Of a DNA stretch of 64,000 nt, positions 45,562 to 53,786 are shown piece after piece. The stretch's first letter is position 1. The number at the start of each line of letters is the position of its first letter. Made by a program: the position numbers and the translations under genes. Source of the DNA: Collimonas sp. OK607. GTDB taxonomy: Bacteria > Pseudomonadota > Gammaproteobacteria > Burkholderiales > Burkholderiaceae_D. The stretch covers positions 1 through 64,000 of the forward strand of contig NZ_FOKF01000015.1 in NCBI RefSeq assembly GCF_900111995.1, written 5' to 3'. The notes below the pieces were generated by a model, which worked only from the letters and a program-made list of their open reading frames with translations, did not search any database and was not told where the DNA came from.

Positions 45562-46920
45562 TCAGGGGGTTTTCTGTCGCCGGCGGCGACGTTGATACAT
45601 ATCCATCAGCGGCGTCGAGGAAATGCCATGCATGACGATCGACATCGCCACCACCGTCAGCACCATCGAGCTGATTTGCGGCGCCAGCGCTGACGATCGA
45701 TAACCGGCGGGCGCCAGCCATGGAAATTGCAACGCAAACACCAGATAATACAGTGAACCGATTCCCTTGATGCCAAACCATGCCATCAGGCGCCGTTGCA
45801 GAGATGTGACTTTGGCGCCTGTCAACGCGAGCGCAACCGAGAGTGGCCGAATCACAAAAAACAGCAACAAAGCAAGCAACGCTCCTGCCGCGGAAAAGCC
45901 GATATGCGATAACAGGATGCCGGTCAGGGTCACCATCACGAACTCGGCAAATTGTTCCAGCTGCTGATTAAAACCAAGTACCGTTTCTGTCATATATGCC
46001 GAAGCTTTCGCCGGATGGGTGGCAACTTTTTCTTTATGGCTCGCCGGAGCGATATGCACCACGTTCTGGCGCTGATCAGGATCCACCTCTTGCAGGCCGC
46101 TATTGGTCGACTCAATGCGACGCATAGCCAGGCCAGCCGCAAACACTGCCAGAAAACCAATGCCATGAATCGCCTCTGTCACGCCATAGGTCAGCGCGAT
46201 CAAGCCGATGCCGAGGAATTCCTCCATGCCCAGCGCCAGGCGGAAACGCAGTCGCAGACCCACTACCAGGCGTCCGACTAGCCAGCCGATAAACCAGCCG
46301 CCGACCAGTCCGGCCACCACGCCCCAGGCCACATGCAGCATCGCATGAGTATTGATATAGGCGGTTGCCGACGGCACGCCGAGCAAGGACAGGCCGAGCA
46401 TGACAAAGGGAAAGGCGGTGCCATCGTTCAAACCACCTTCACCAGTCAGGCTGTAGCGAATCCGGTCGCGGTCGCTGACGTCTTTTATCTGCACGTCGGA
46501 TGCCAATACCGGATCGGTAGGCGCCAAGATGCCGCCCAACAGGATTGCAGCGCCCGGCGGCAAGTTGAACATGAACACGCCGGCCAGCGCCACCAGCGGA
46601 ATCGTGACAAGCATCGCCAGCACGCCCAGCCGTAGCGGCAGGCGCCAGATGGGATTGCGAAATGGCAAGCGCAACTTCAGGCCGACGGTAAACAACGACA
46701 GCAGCAATGCCATCTTGGCCAGCGTCGTTAGCAGTTCGGCATGCTGGACCGGTGAAACATTGATCAAGCCGGTCACCGCGGGCCCCAGGACATAGCCGAC
46801 AGGCAGATAGAACATTGCCAGGCTGATCGGCAGGCGATCCAGTAACGACGCCATCAAACTCATCGACAACAGCAGGGCGCCGACGATCAGATACCAGATG
46901 ATTGATTGGTCGATGGCCAT
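45562..46920 (-). CDS. Cation:proton antiporter (CPA1-type)
   Basis: The 452-residue membrane protein starts at ATG 46920 (MAIDQSIIWYLIVGALLLSMSLMASLL) after GGGGAGG, a close-spaced ribosome site. An upstream in-frame ATG at 46974 would add 18 residues. It has about 12 hydrophobic segments and an ILGGILAPTDPVLASDVQIKDVSDRDRIRYSLTGEGGLNDGTAFPFVMLG region, the core of Na+/H+ antiporters. It exchanges Na+ or K+ for protons. It ends convergently 10 bases from the LLM monooxygenase stop. Confidence 0.86.
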   Translation of the reverse strand: MAIDQSIIWYLIVGALLLSMSLMASLLDRLPISLAMFYLPVGYVLGPAVTGLINVSPVQHAELLTTLAKMALLLSLFTVGLKLRLPFRNPIWRLPLRLGVLAMLVTIPLVALAGVFMFNLPPGAAILLGGILAPTDPVLASDVQIKDVSDRDRIRYSLTGEGGLNDGTAFPFVMLGLSLLGVPSATAYINTHAMLHVAWGVVAGLVGGWFIGWLVGRLVVGLRLRFRLALGMEEFLGIGLIALTYGVTEAIHGIGFLAVFAAGLAMRRIESTNSGLQEVDPDQRQNVVHIAPASHKEKVATHPAKASAYMTETVLGFNQQLEQFAEFVMVTLTGILLSHIGFSAAGALLALLLFFVIRPLSVALALTGAKVTSLQRRLMAWFGIKGIGSLYYLVFALQFPWLAPAGYRSSALAPQISSMVLTVVAMSIVMHGISSTPLMDMYQRRRRRQKTP

Positions 46921-47325
46921 ACCTCCCCGCACGAAATGATGAGAAAACGTCAAGCGGCGTGCATTTTTACCCACGCGACATAACTATCCACAGTGTCGCA
47001 TGGCGCAAACCGTAGCGTCAGTGCGTTATCGAACCTAGTGCTTTAGTGATAAGTAATTAGCAAAGAAAACCCAGAGTGTTGCAACTTAAGGTTTTTTTGC
47101 ACCGCGTTGAAAAGCGTAAATCGCTTTTCGCTGGAATTCTGTTTGTTGCGTGTAGTTCCTTATGGAGTAGAGCGGTATTTTCGCAAATCACCGGCGTCAA
47201 CAAGTCATTCTTGCCGCAGGATTGCATGCTTGCAGCCGAACCGGCGGGTGGAAGTGTCGATCAGCGGAGTAAAATGATTCAGGGTGCAAAACACTGAATC
47301 TAGCCGTTGACTCGGAGGCGTCGCA
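46921..47325 (+). other. Intergenic region between antiporter and enoyl-CoA hydratase
   Basis: A 73-residue frame at 47076-47297 has a hydrophobic start but no ribosome site and no resemblance to a known protein, so I do not call it. Nothing else certain is seen. Confidence 0.35.
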
Positions 47326-48126
47326 ATGGATCACGTTAATTTGACCGAATTGACCGAAGTGATGCTGCAAAAAGAGAATTGCAACGGTGTCGTGACATTA
47401 CGCATGAACCGGCCGCTGCAGTTCAACGCCTTGTCCGAGGTGTTGCTCGACGCCTTGCGGCACGAGCTGGATCTGGTTGCCGACGATCCCGGCGTTCGTT
47501 GCGTGGTCCTGGCTGGCGCTGGCAAGGCGTTCTGCGCCGGCCACGATTTGCGCGAAATGCGCAGCCATCCTGACCTGGCCTACTACAAAACCTTGTTTAT
47601 CCGCTGCAGCCGGTTAATGCAGAGTATCCAGGCGCTGCCGGTTCCGGTGATTGCGCGGGTGCATGGCATTGCTACTGCCGCAGGCTGCCAACTGGTTGCC
47701 AGCTGCGATTTGGCGATTGCCTCGGACACCGCGCAGTTTGCCGTCTCCGGCATCAACGTCGGCTTGTTTTGTGCAACGCCGGCGGTCGCCTTGTCTCGCA
47801 ATATTTCATCAAAACGCGCCTTCGACATGTTGATCACAGGACGCTTCATCGACGCTGCAACGGCCAAGGACTGGGGCTTGATCAATGACGCGGTTGCAGA
47901 AGACCAGCTTGACGCAGCGATAGCCGGCAAAGTGGCTGAAATCATGGCAAAAAGCCCGGCCGCGGTGCGTCACGGAAAATCGATGTTTTACCGGCAGCAG
48001 CAGATGAGCTTGAGCGACGCTTACGATTACGCCAGCGACGTCATGGCCCGCAACATGATGGAACACGATGCGGGTGAGGGGATCGATGCCTTTCTGGACA
48101 AGCGCCAGCCGGTGTGGGCGTTTTGA
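47326..48126 (+). CDS. Enoyl-CoA hydratase/isomerase family protein
   Basis: The 266-residue crotonase-fold protein has the oxyanion-hole strands (CVVLAGAGKAFCAGHDLREM and IARVHGIATAAGCQLVASCDLAIASDTAQFAVSGINVGLFC). ATG 47326 follows GGAGG. Residues for the two glutamates of classical hydratases are not both evident, so it may be a CaiD/echA-type member with a different reaction. It lies alone, convergent with a MarR-GNAT gene. Confidence 0.85.
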   Translation: MDHVNLTELTEVMLQKENCNGVVTLRMNRPLQFNALSEVLLDALRHELDLVADDPGVRCVVLAGAGKAFCAGHDLREMRSHPDLAYYKTLFIRCSRLMQSIQALPVPVIARVHGIATAAGCQLVASCDLAIASDTAQFAVSGINVGLFCATPAVALSRNISSKRAFDMLITGRFIDAATAKDWGLINDAVAEDQLDAAIAGKVAEIMAKSPAAVRHGKSMFYRQQQMSLSDAYDYASDVMARNMMEHDAGEGIDAFLDKRQPVWAF

Positions 48127-48159
48127 AGGTAACGTCGCCACCTGGATTTTTCACGAAGA

Positions 48160-49143
48160 TCAACCGCGTACGTTGTCGGAGGAACGGCTAAAACGTTGTT
48201 CGACAACAGTTGTTCCCCACTGCGATCCCTCCGCTTCGTCTGTCAGTTTAAAGCCCGACGATTCGTACAGGTGGCGCGCGGCGTCGAGGCCTTTGAAGGT
48301 CCACAGGTATGTCTCGTCGAACCGGTCATCGACAAAATCCATAGCCAGCGAGAGCAGGCGACGTCCGACGCCGGAGCCGCGCAATGCATCGTCAACGATG
48401 AACCAGCGCAGGTGAGCTATACCGGTGGTTTCGTCGCCATCTATCGCGATCGAACCTAATGTCTTGCCGTTTTCGACATAGAGCCAGAGCGCCTTGTTTT
48501 TGGCAGGCAGGGCCTGGGCGAATTCGGCCAGTTCCGTGGCTACTCTCCTTTCGAAGAAAACACCGAAGCCGGATGCCCGCGAATAGTAGCGTGCATGCAG
48601 GCTTGCAATATCGCCTATGCATCCAGGCTGGTAGCCTTGCAGGATCTGCTGGTCTGCCGATCCCTCCGGCCGCTGCGCTTTGCCGGCGTTGTTCTGCGTC
48701 AGCGCATCCGTGTACAGAGCCAGGGATCTGATCAATGTCTGCTGTTCGGCGGAGGTCAGCTGTCGCAGTGCGTTGGATACCTGGTCGGTTGCAAAACGAT
48801 CGATTTTCTCGCGCAGTTTCTGACCTGTTTCCGTCAGATGGAGCCTGAAAGAACGTCCGTCATCGTCTGCGCTCTCGCGACTTACAAGACCGAGCGTTTC
48901 AAGTTTGGCCACCTGCCTGCTGGTATTCGACTTGTCCAGCCGTAGCACGCTAGCCAGGTTCCGCGCCTGGATGCCAGGCACAAGGCCGATTTCGATGATT
49001 GCATGCACCGCCGAAGGGGCGAGATCACTGTCTGCTAAAGACGGGCGCATGAAACCGAGTTCGCGCACCAGTTTCCGGGAGAATTCGCGTAATTCCAGAA
49101 TCGTATGTTCTTTGGGTTTGACTGGAAAATTGAAATAGTCCAT
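48160..49143 (-). CDS. MarR-type regulator fused to GNAT acetyltransferase
   Basis: The 327-residue two-domain protein starts at ATG 49143 (MDYFNFPVKPKEHTILELREFSRKLV). Residues about 20-150 form a MarR winged helix (NLASVLRLDKSNTSRQVAKLETLGLVSRESADDDGRSFRLHLTETG). Residues about 175-327 form a GNAT domain (LRWFIVDDALRGSGVGRRLLSLAMDFVDD, acetyl-CoA loop). It may regulate transcription in response to an acetylated ligand. Two operators sit in its promoter. The substrate is unknown. Confidence 0.9.
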   Translation of the reverse strand: MDYFNFPVKPKEHTILELREFSRKLVRELGFMRPSLADSDLAPSAVHAIIEIGLVPGIQARNLASVLRLDKSNTSRQVAKLETLGLVSRESADDDGRSFRLHLTETGQKLREKIDRFATDQVSNALRQLTSAEQQTLIRSLALYTDALTQNNAGKAQRPEGSADQQILQGYQPGCIGDIASLHARYYSRASGFGVFFERRVATELAEFAQALPAKNKALWLYVENGKTLGSIAIDGDETTGIAHLRWFIVDDALRGSGVGRRLLSLAMDFVDDRFDETYLWTFKGLDAARHLYESSGFKLTDEAEGSQWGTTVVEQRFSRSSDNVRG

Positions 49144-49171
49144 GCCGCCCTCAATAAGGTTGCTAATAAGG

Positions 49172-49206
49172 TTGCGTAACACAACCAATATAATTGCGAA
49201 ACGCAA
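49172..49206 (-). promoter_or_regulatory. Two tandem MarR operators
   Basis: TTGCGTAACACAA (49172-49184) and TTGCGAAACGCAA (49194-49206) share the form TTGCG-N3-CGCAA. The second is a perfect palindrome around its central base pattern, and the first has one mismatch. Their centres are 22 bases apart (two helical turns), so two dimers would bind the same face of the DNA. Confidence 0.65.
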
Positions 49207-49215
49207 CCAAATCAA
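49187..49215 (-). promoter_or_regulatory. Promoter of the MarR-GNAT gene
   Basis: Minus strand: TTGATT (49215-49210), 17-base spacer, TATATT (49192-49187). One operator fills the spacer and the other lies just after the -10 box. Confidence 0.65.
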
Positions 49216-49306
49216 GATAGGATTTCAAATTTGCTTAGGTCAGATACATCAGGACTCAATTAATTAGATGAGATTGTATTTTTGGTATTAATTTTGATAT
49301 TTTTCG

Positions 49307-50071
49307 TTAAATTTGATTGGCGAACTGGAACGACGGGACCAGTTCCGATAGCTGCAGGTCGAAGCGCTGATCCAATTTCCGGGCACGATTGAGCGCCGCC
49401 GGCCGAAATATGCCTGGATCATTTTCTTTGACGAAAAAGGCGACGTAGTTGTGGCTGTCATCGGTCCTGCACCACCATATACGCCAATCCGTATCCAGTG
49501 GCGCCTGGGCAATAGCGGGGGCCAGGGAAGTTGGATGGTCCCATAAATTGGATACCAGGACGCCCTGCGGAATGAGGCTGCGCAGGCAGGCAGCATAGAA
49601 ATCGCTAGTACTTAATTCAGGTGCTGCGCCATCGGCAGAAAAGCCATCCAGCATGATGACATCAGCGATATTTTCCTGCCGGGCTTGCATGTATGCTGCG
49701 GCGTCTGCATGGATGATTTGCAGGCGCCGGTCATCGGCTGGAATCATGAATTCGTCGCGCAACGCAATGACTTCGGCGCTCAGCTCCAGCACGGTGATGC
49801 GGGTTGACGGTAAATGTCGATAGCAATACTTGGCCAGCGATCCACCGCCCAGCCCGACCATCACAATGTGTTTTGGCGCTGCCTGAAATAACAGGAAACC
49901 CATCATCGCTCGCGTATAACTCAGCAACAGCTTGTCAGGCGCAGAAATCGACATTGCGCTTTGTATATATTTTTCGTCGAAATGCAGTGTGCGCATGTCG
50001 TCGTTGTCGAAAACAAAGGGCTTTCCTCCACTTTGATGGAGCAGCAATTCGAAGGGATCGGGATTAGTCAT
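49307..50071 (-). CDS. Spermidine-synthase-like methyltransferase-fold protein, copy 1
   Basis: This 254-residue protein has the Rossmann-like nucleotide-binding loop GLGGGSLAKYCYRHLPSTRITVLELSAEVIALRDEF and the acidic DVIMLDGFSADG segment of aminopropyltransferase folds. The classical GGGDG polyamine-binding motif is altered to GLGGGS, so the substrate may not be putrescine. A paralogue follows immediately upstream, and the two align from the first residue. Confidence 0.8.
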   Translation of the reverse strand: MTNPDPFELLLHQSGGKPFVFDNDDMRTLHFDEKYIQSAMSISAPDKLLLSYTRAMMGFLLFQAAPKHIVMVGLGGGSLAKYCYRHLPSTRITVLELSAEVIALRDEFMIPADDRRLQIIHADAAAYMQARQENIADVIMLDGFSADGAAPELSTSDFYAACLRSLIPQGVLVSNLWDHPTSLAPAIAQAPLDTDWRIWWCRTDDSHNYVAFFVKENDPGIFRPAALNRARKLDQRFDLQLSELVPSFQFANQI

Positions 50072-50144
50072 GCGGCGTCACATCTAGAGTCCTGTCGCCT
50101 GGCAGGCGCAAATAAAGGAACAGCATCTCTTGTTATCCGAATCC

Positions 50145-50957
50145 TTATCCTGCACGCAGCTGTCCAGCGGAAAGGCGTAGCGCTGCGATTAATTTATCAT
50201 TTCTGCGCTGCCGCAATATGTTTTGTGCGGTAATGCGAAGCATTAGCGCATGGCTGGGCTCCAGATCCTTCAGTCTATTCATGATGGCCTGATCCGACGT
50301 GTCCAGTAGTTGCCCTTTGCATGCGAATACAATCATGTTGTTGGATTCCAAAGCGTCGACTGCAATCACCGCACCGTCAAAGCTGCGTTGAATGCGGTCG
50401 AGGTAGAGCGTCATATCTACTCTGCTGCCCAGCAAATTGACGACCATGATGCCCTCGGGCGCCAGCGCCTGATAACAATCATCGTAGAAGGCCTGGCTGC
50501 ATAACTGGGGCGGTTGCCCTGTGTGGTCGAATCCATCCACCAGCAAGATCTCGTAATCGCCATCAGCATGCCGTACCAGGTCGCGCCCATCCTGGAAACG
50601 AATCTGCAGTCGGCTATCATCGTCAGGAATATGGAAATGATCCTTTAATGCGATTATTTCAGGGTTGTTCTCGGCGACTACGATCGACGCTTGTGGCAGG
50701 TTGCGATAACAATATTTGACGAGAGAGCCGCCGCCGAGCCCGATCATGGCGATCGTCTCAGGGCTTTGCCTGAATAGCAGAAAACCCATCATCGTCACCG
50801 TGTAACCAAGTAAAAGTGCATCGGGCGCTGTTACGTACATCTCGCTCTGAACCGCTGTATTGTCGAACTGCAGGGACACAGAATGAGCGTTTTTATAGAT
50901 GAAAGGTTTGCCGTCGCTGGAAAACGCTGAAAGTTCGCGGATATTTTCTAAAAGCAT
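50145..50957 (-). CDS. Spermidine-synthase-like methyltransferase-fold protein, copy 2
   Basis: This 270-residue paralogue starts at ATG 50957. From there MLLENIRELSAFSSDGKPF aligns exactly, without gaps, with the start MTNPDPFELLLHQSGGKPF of copy 1. An upstream TTG (50999) would overlap the previous gene but adds unaligned residues. It has the same GLGGGSLVKYCYRNLPQASIVVAENNPEIIALKDHF loop and the ILLVDGFDHTG segment. Function is unproven, and it is probably cotranscribed with copy 1 and the YkgJ gene. Confidence 0.8.
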   Translation of the reverse strand: MLLENIRELSAFSSDGKPFIYKNAHSVSLQFDNTAVQSEMYVTAPDALLLGYTVTMMGFLLFRQSPETIAMIGLGGGSLVKYCYRNLPQASIVVAENNPEIIALKDHFHIPDDDSRLQIRFQDGRDLVRHADGDYEILLVDGFDHTGQPPQLCSQAFYDDCYQALAPEGIMVVNLLGSRVDMTLYLDRIQRSFDGAVIAVDALESNNMIVFACKGQLLDTSDQAIMNRLKDLEPSHALMLRITAQNILRQRRNDKLIAALRLSAGQLRAG

Positions 50958-50995
50958 GGTTGTATCTTCAACGTCATCGGGTAAAAACAGAGTTA

Positions 50996-51376
50996 TCAAA
51001 CCAGTACGTGGCGTGTTTGTTCGAAATAGCGGTAGACCCGTTCTTCAATAGCGGGAGCGACCATTGTCGCGGGCCGCTTGCCGTTCGGGCAGGCCAGGCG
51101 GGGTGTCGTTCCGAACAGCCGGCAAATCAGCGGACGCTCCTCATATACCTGGCAACCATCGGTTCCGAGATGCGGGCAGCTTAATGCGGCAAGCGCAGCT
51201 TCCTGCTGTCGTTCACTCTTGCGCGGCAGTCTCGCCATTTCAAGGGTGGACGCCAACACAGGGCCGCAGCAATCGTGACATCCCGGAACGCAGGCAAATG
51301 CCGGGATACGCTCCCTGAAAAATTTGATTGTCTGGCTGTGTTTGTCCAACTCGTCCAGTATGTCCTGTTTGTCCAT
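50996..51376 (-). CDS. YkgJ family cysteine cluster protein
   Basis: The 126-residue protein has cysteines in CVPGCHDCCGPVLASTLEMARLPR, then CPHLGTDGCQVYEERPLICRLFG and a last ACPNG. This is the zinc- or iron-sulfur-binding YkgJ (CxxxCxxCC) pattern, with a function that is unknown. It is the first gene of a minus-strand run with the two spermidine-synthase-like genes. The upstream region holds the 19-bp palindrome at 51422-51440. Confidence 0.86.
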   Translation of the reverse strand: MDKQDILDELDKHSQTIKFFRERIPAFACVPGCHDCCGPVLASTLEMARLPRKSERQQEAALAALSCPHLGTDGCQVYEERPLICRLFGTTPRLACPNGKRPATMVAPAIEERVYRYFEQTRHVLV

Positions 51377-51421
51377 TAACTACTCGCTACTCGCATCTGC
51401 AGAATTTGAAGCGCCGAATTT

Positions 51422-51440
51422 ATGATAATTTGATTATCAT
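51422..51440 (-). promoter_or_regulatory. 19-bp palindrome upstream of YkgJ gene, copy 1
   Basis: ATGATAATTTGATTATCAT is a perfect palindrome around a central TTG/CAA-type triplet. The identical 19 bases recur at 53634-53652. It lies 45 bases upstream of the YkgJ start, in the region divergent toward SulP. Confidence 0.65.
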
Positions 51441-51635
51441 AATATGATTGCATATGATCATAGCATACGCATATGGTGTAAATTAGAACTAAGTAATCCA
51501 GGCACGAACGGAGCGCTGTCACAAATTTATGTATGCCTGGTCCAGCAATGCCGTCGGATTGCGTGGCGCTGGTCCGAATAACGAAACGGTTTCACGCCCC
51601 ATTCATTTACGACTCAACATGATTCACGGTGATCT

Positions 51636-53384
51636 GTGATTAATATTCTGGAAGCTCGCAAGGCAGGTCTCTTTGCGCGAGACAAACTGTTGCCAAATGT
51701 GATTGCAGGCGCGATCGTCGGTGTGGTGGCGCTGCCATTGTCGATGGCTTTTGCGATCGCTTCAGGAGCCCGGCCCGAACAAGGTTTGTACACGGCAATC
51801 GTCGCCGGTTTCGTGGTTTCGATGTTTGGCGGGAGCCGAGCCCAGATCGCCGGGCCTACCGGCGCCTTTATCGTCATCCTGGCTGGCATTACGGCCAAAT
51901 ACGGAATCTCCGGCCTGCAGATAGCTACCTTGATGGCCGGCGCGATGCTGTTGTTCATGGGGGTCGCAAAAATGGGCAGCGTTATCAAATTTATTCCGGC
52001 GCCAGTAATCGTCGGCTTTACGACGGGCATCGCCGTGATCATCTGGGTAGGGCAATGGAAGGATTTTTTCGGTCTGCCTGCGATTCCTGCCGGGCATTTC
52101 CATGAAAAACTCTGGTATCTCATTGAGGCCTTACTGCACCTGCAACTGCACCCGGCAACGACTGCCATTGCGCTACTCAGCTTGGGCCTGGCAACTTGTT
52201 CTTCCAGGCTTGGCCGTCTGAAACGCATCCCCGGACCGTTGCTGGCGTTGGTTGGAGCCACCATGTTGCAGTCGATTTTTCATTTCAACGGCGTAGCCAC
52301 CATTGGCAGCGCTTTCGGCGAAATCCCGCAACATTTGCCGTCGCTCTCCATGCCGGCCATTACCATGTCGCAGATCGTCGAATTGATAGGCCCGGCGTTT
52401 ACGATCGCCATGCTGGGCGCGATCGAATCGCTGTTGTCAGCGGTAGTAGCCGACGGCATGGTCGGCAGCAAACATGATTCGAACCAGGAGTTGATCGGCC
52501 AGGGTTTGGCCAATATGGTGACGCCCCTGTTCGGCGGCTTTGCCGCAACCGGGGCCATAGCGCGGACGGCAACCAGTATCCGTAATGGCGGCAGCAGCCC
52601 GCTAGCCGGCATTATTCACGCCATCATGCTGGTCCTGGTAATTGTATTCCTGGCGCCGCTGGCGACGAATGTTCCGCTGGCGGCGTTTGCTGCGATCCTG
52701 TTCGTGGTTGCTTACAACATGAGCGAATGGCGGCATTTCGCCAAAATGATGCGTCGCGCCCCACGTGCCGATGTCATCATTTTGCTGGTGACCTTTTTGT
52801 TGACGGTGCTGACGGATTTGGTAGTAGCCGTCAATATAGGTGTCATCCTGGCGATCATGCAGTTCATGCGCAGGATGGCGTCAGCGGTCGAGGTGCAGCA
52901 TTTTTCCGAGCTTGAATTGAAAGCTGAACTGGCTCAGCATGGCTGGACAACATTGCCACCCGGCGTGCTGGTCTACGCGATCGAAGGGCCGGTTTTCTTC
53001 GGCGCCGTCGAGAATTTTGAACGGACGCTGATTCATACCCACACTGATCCTCGGACACTGATACTGCGTTTGCGCTGGGTGCCGTTCGTGGATATGACGG
53101 GGCTGCTAACCTTGGAGGAAGTGGTGCTGAACATGCAGAAGCGCGGGGTCCGGATGATATTGTGCGAGGCTAATCTCAAAGTGAAAACAAAGCTGGCGCG
53201 GGCCGGGCTGCTGGAGTTGATCGGCACCGCAAATTATCACGAGGATTTTGCATTGGCCTTAAGCCGCAGCCGGGAGTTGATGGAAAACGATATTCACGCT
53301 CGGCACATACCAGCAAAAATAAGCGTCTATGCGGAAAATCTGATCAAAACCAGCAAAGACTTTTTTTTGGGCGGGAAAGACTGA
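51636..53384 (+). CDS. SulP family inorganic anion transporter
   Basis: The 582-residue membrane protein starts at GTG 51636 (MINILEARKAGLFARDKLLPNVIAGAIVGVVALPLSMAFAIASGARPEQGLYTAIVAGF). It has about 10-12 membrane segments with the SulP signature (FGGSRAQIAGPTGAFIVILAGI) and a C-terminal STAS domain from about residue 445. It would carry sulfate, bicarbonate or a similar anion. It lies between two copies of the 19-bp palindrome. Confidence 0.9.
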   Translation: MINILEARKAGLFARDKLLPNVIAGAIVGVVALPLSMAFAIASGARPEQGLYTAIVAGFVVSMFGGSRAQIAGPTGAFIVILAGITAKYGISGLQIATLMAGAMLLFMGVAKMGSVIKFIPAPVIVGFTTGIAVIIWVGQWKDFFGLPAIPAGHFHEKLWYLIEALLHLQLHPATTAIALLSLGLATCSSRLGRLKRIPGPLLALVGATMLQSIFHFNGVATIGSAFGEIPQHLPSLSMPAITMSQIVELIGPAFTIAMLGAIESLLSAVVADGMVGSKHDSNQELIGQGLANMVTPLFGGFAATGAIARTATSIRNGGSSPLAGIIHAIMLVLVIVFLAPLATNVPLAAFAAILFVVAYNMSEWRHFAKMMRRAPRADVIILLVTFLLTVLTDLVVAVNIGVILAIMQFMRRMASAVEVQHFSELELKAELAQHGWTTLPPGVLVYAIEGPVFFGAVENFERTLIHTHTDPRTLILRLRWVPFVDMTGLLTLEEVVLNMQKRGVRMILCEANLKVKTKLARAGLLELIGTANYHEDFALALSRSRELMENDIHARHIPAKISVYAENLIKTSKDFFLGGKD

Positions 53385-53421
53385 TTCGGCAAAACGGATG
53401 TTTCGCCTGACGACAGCAAGG

Positions 53422-53616
53422 TTATTTTTTGCCCGGCTTGGGTGCCTTGATGACGGCTTTCGTCGCGTAGTCGACGTCATGCCTCTCAAGGTACTCGCGG
53501 ATCATCTGGCGGATCACCTGGGATGGCGTCAAGTCTTGCGCAAGACATAGCTCATCGAACGCTTTCTTCTTGACCGGATCGATCAGGATTGTAAGTCGCG
53601 CAGTTTTTGATTCCAT
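53422..53616 (-). CDS. Ribbon-helix-helix protein
   Basis: This 64-residue protein begins at ATG 53616 (MESKTARLTILIDPVKKKAFDELCLAQDLTPSQVIRQMIREYLERH). The first 45 residues are a ribbon-helix-helix DNA-binding fold and the tail is basic (KAPKPGKK). It could act as a small repressor. A TATAAT -10 (53656-53651) and the 19-bp palindrome lie immediately upstream, so autoregulation is likely. No toxin gene adjoins it. Confidence 0.8.
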   Translation of the reverse strand: MESKTARLTILIDPVKKKAFDELCLAQDLTPSQVIRQMIREYLERHDVDYATKAVIKAPKPGKK

Positions 53617-53633
53617 GGGATGAATAAGTATTA

Positions 53634-53652
53634 ATGATAATTTGATTATCAT
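53634..53652 (-). promoter_or_regulatory. 19-bp palindrome upstream of ribbon-helix-helix gene, copy 2
   Basis: ATGATAATTTGATTATCAT, identical to the site at 51422-51440. It ends two bases into the -10 box of the ribbon-helix-helix gene, a position suited to repression. Confidence 0.7.
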
Positions 53653-53737
53653 TATACACAGCCCGCCTCGCACATCCGAGCGATCCGACTGCCTATTTCA
53701 TAGACCCAAAAAGGAGTTGCTGGCTTACCGTTGCAAA

Positions 53738-53752
53738 CTGCAAAATTTGCAG
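53738..53752 (+). promoter_or_regulatory. Palindrome CTGCAAAATTTGCAG upstream of radical SAM gene
   Basis: A perfect 7-1-7 inverted repeat lying six bases before the LexA box, near a possible -35 (TTGCAA, 53731-53736). It may bind a second regulator. Confidence 0.4.
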
Positions 53753-53757
53753 TAATA

Positions 53758-53777
53758 TACTGTATATATATACAGTA
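53758..53777 (+). promoter_or_regulatory. lexA box: LexA (SOS) box
   Basis: TACTGTATATATATACAGTA is identical to the E. coli SOS-box consensus (CTGT-N8-ACAG with flanking T and A). It covers a TATACT -10 (53756-53761) and ends nine bases before ATG 53787. It should be bound tightly by LexA. Confidence 0.85.
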
Positions 53778-53786
53778 ATTGGCGGT

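Noticed and set aside
47076-47297. 73-residue frame with a hydrophobic N-terminus
   Set aside because: No ribosome site, odd composition downstream and no recognisable family. Likely chance frame in the intergenic region.
51422-51440. Fur box
   Set aside because: GATAAT half-sites are similar, but the central spacing (three bases between TGATAAT and ATTATCA) does not match the 7-1-7 or GATAAT triplet form. A different regulator is more likely.
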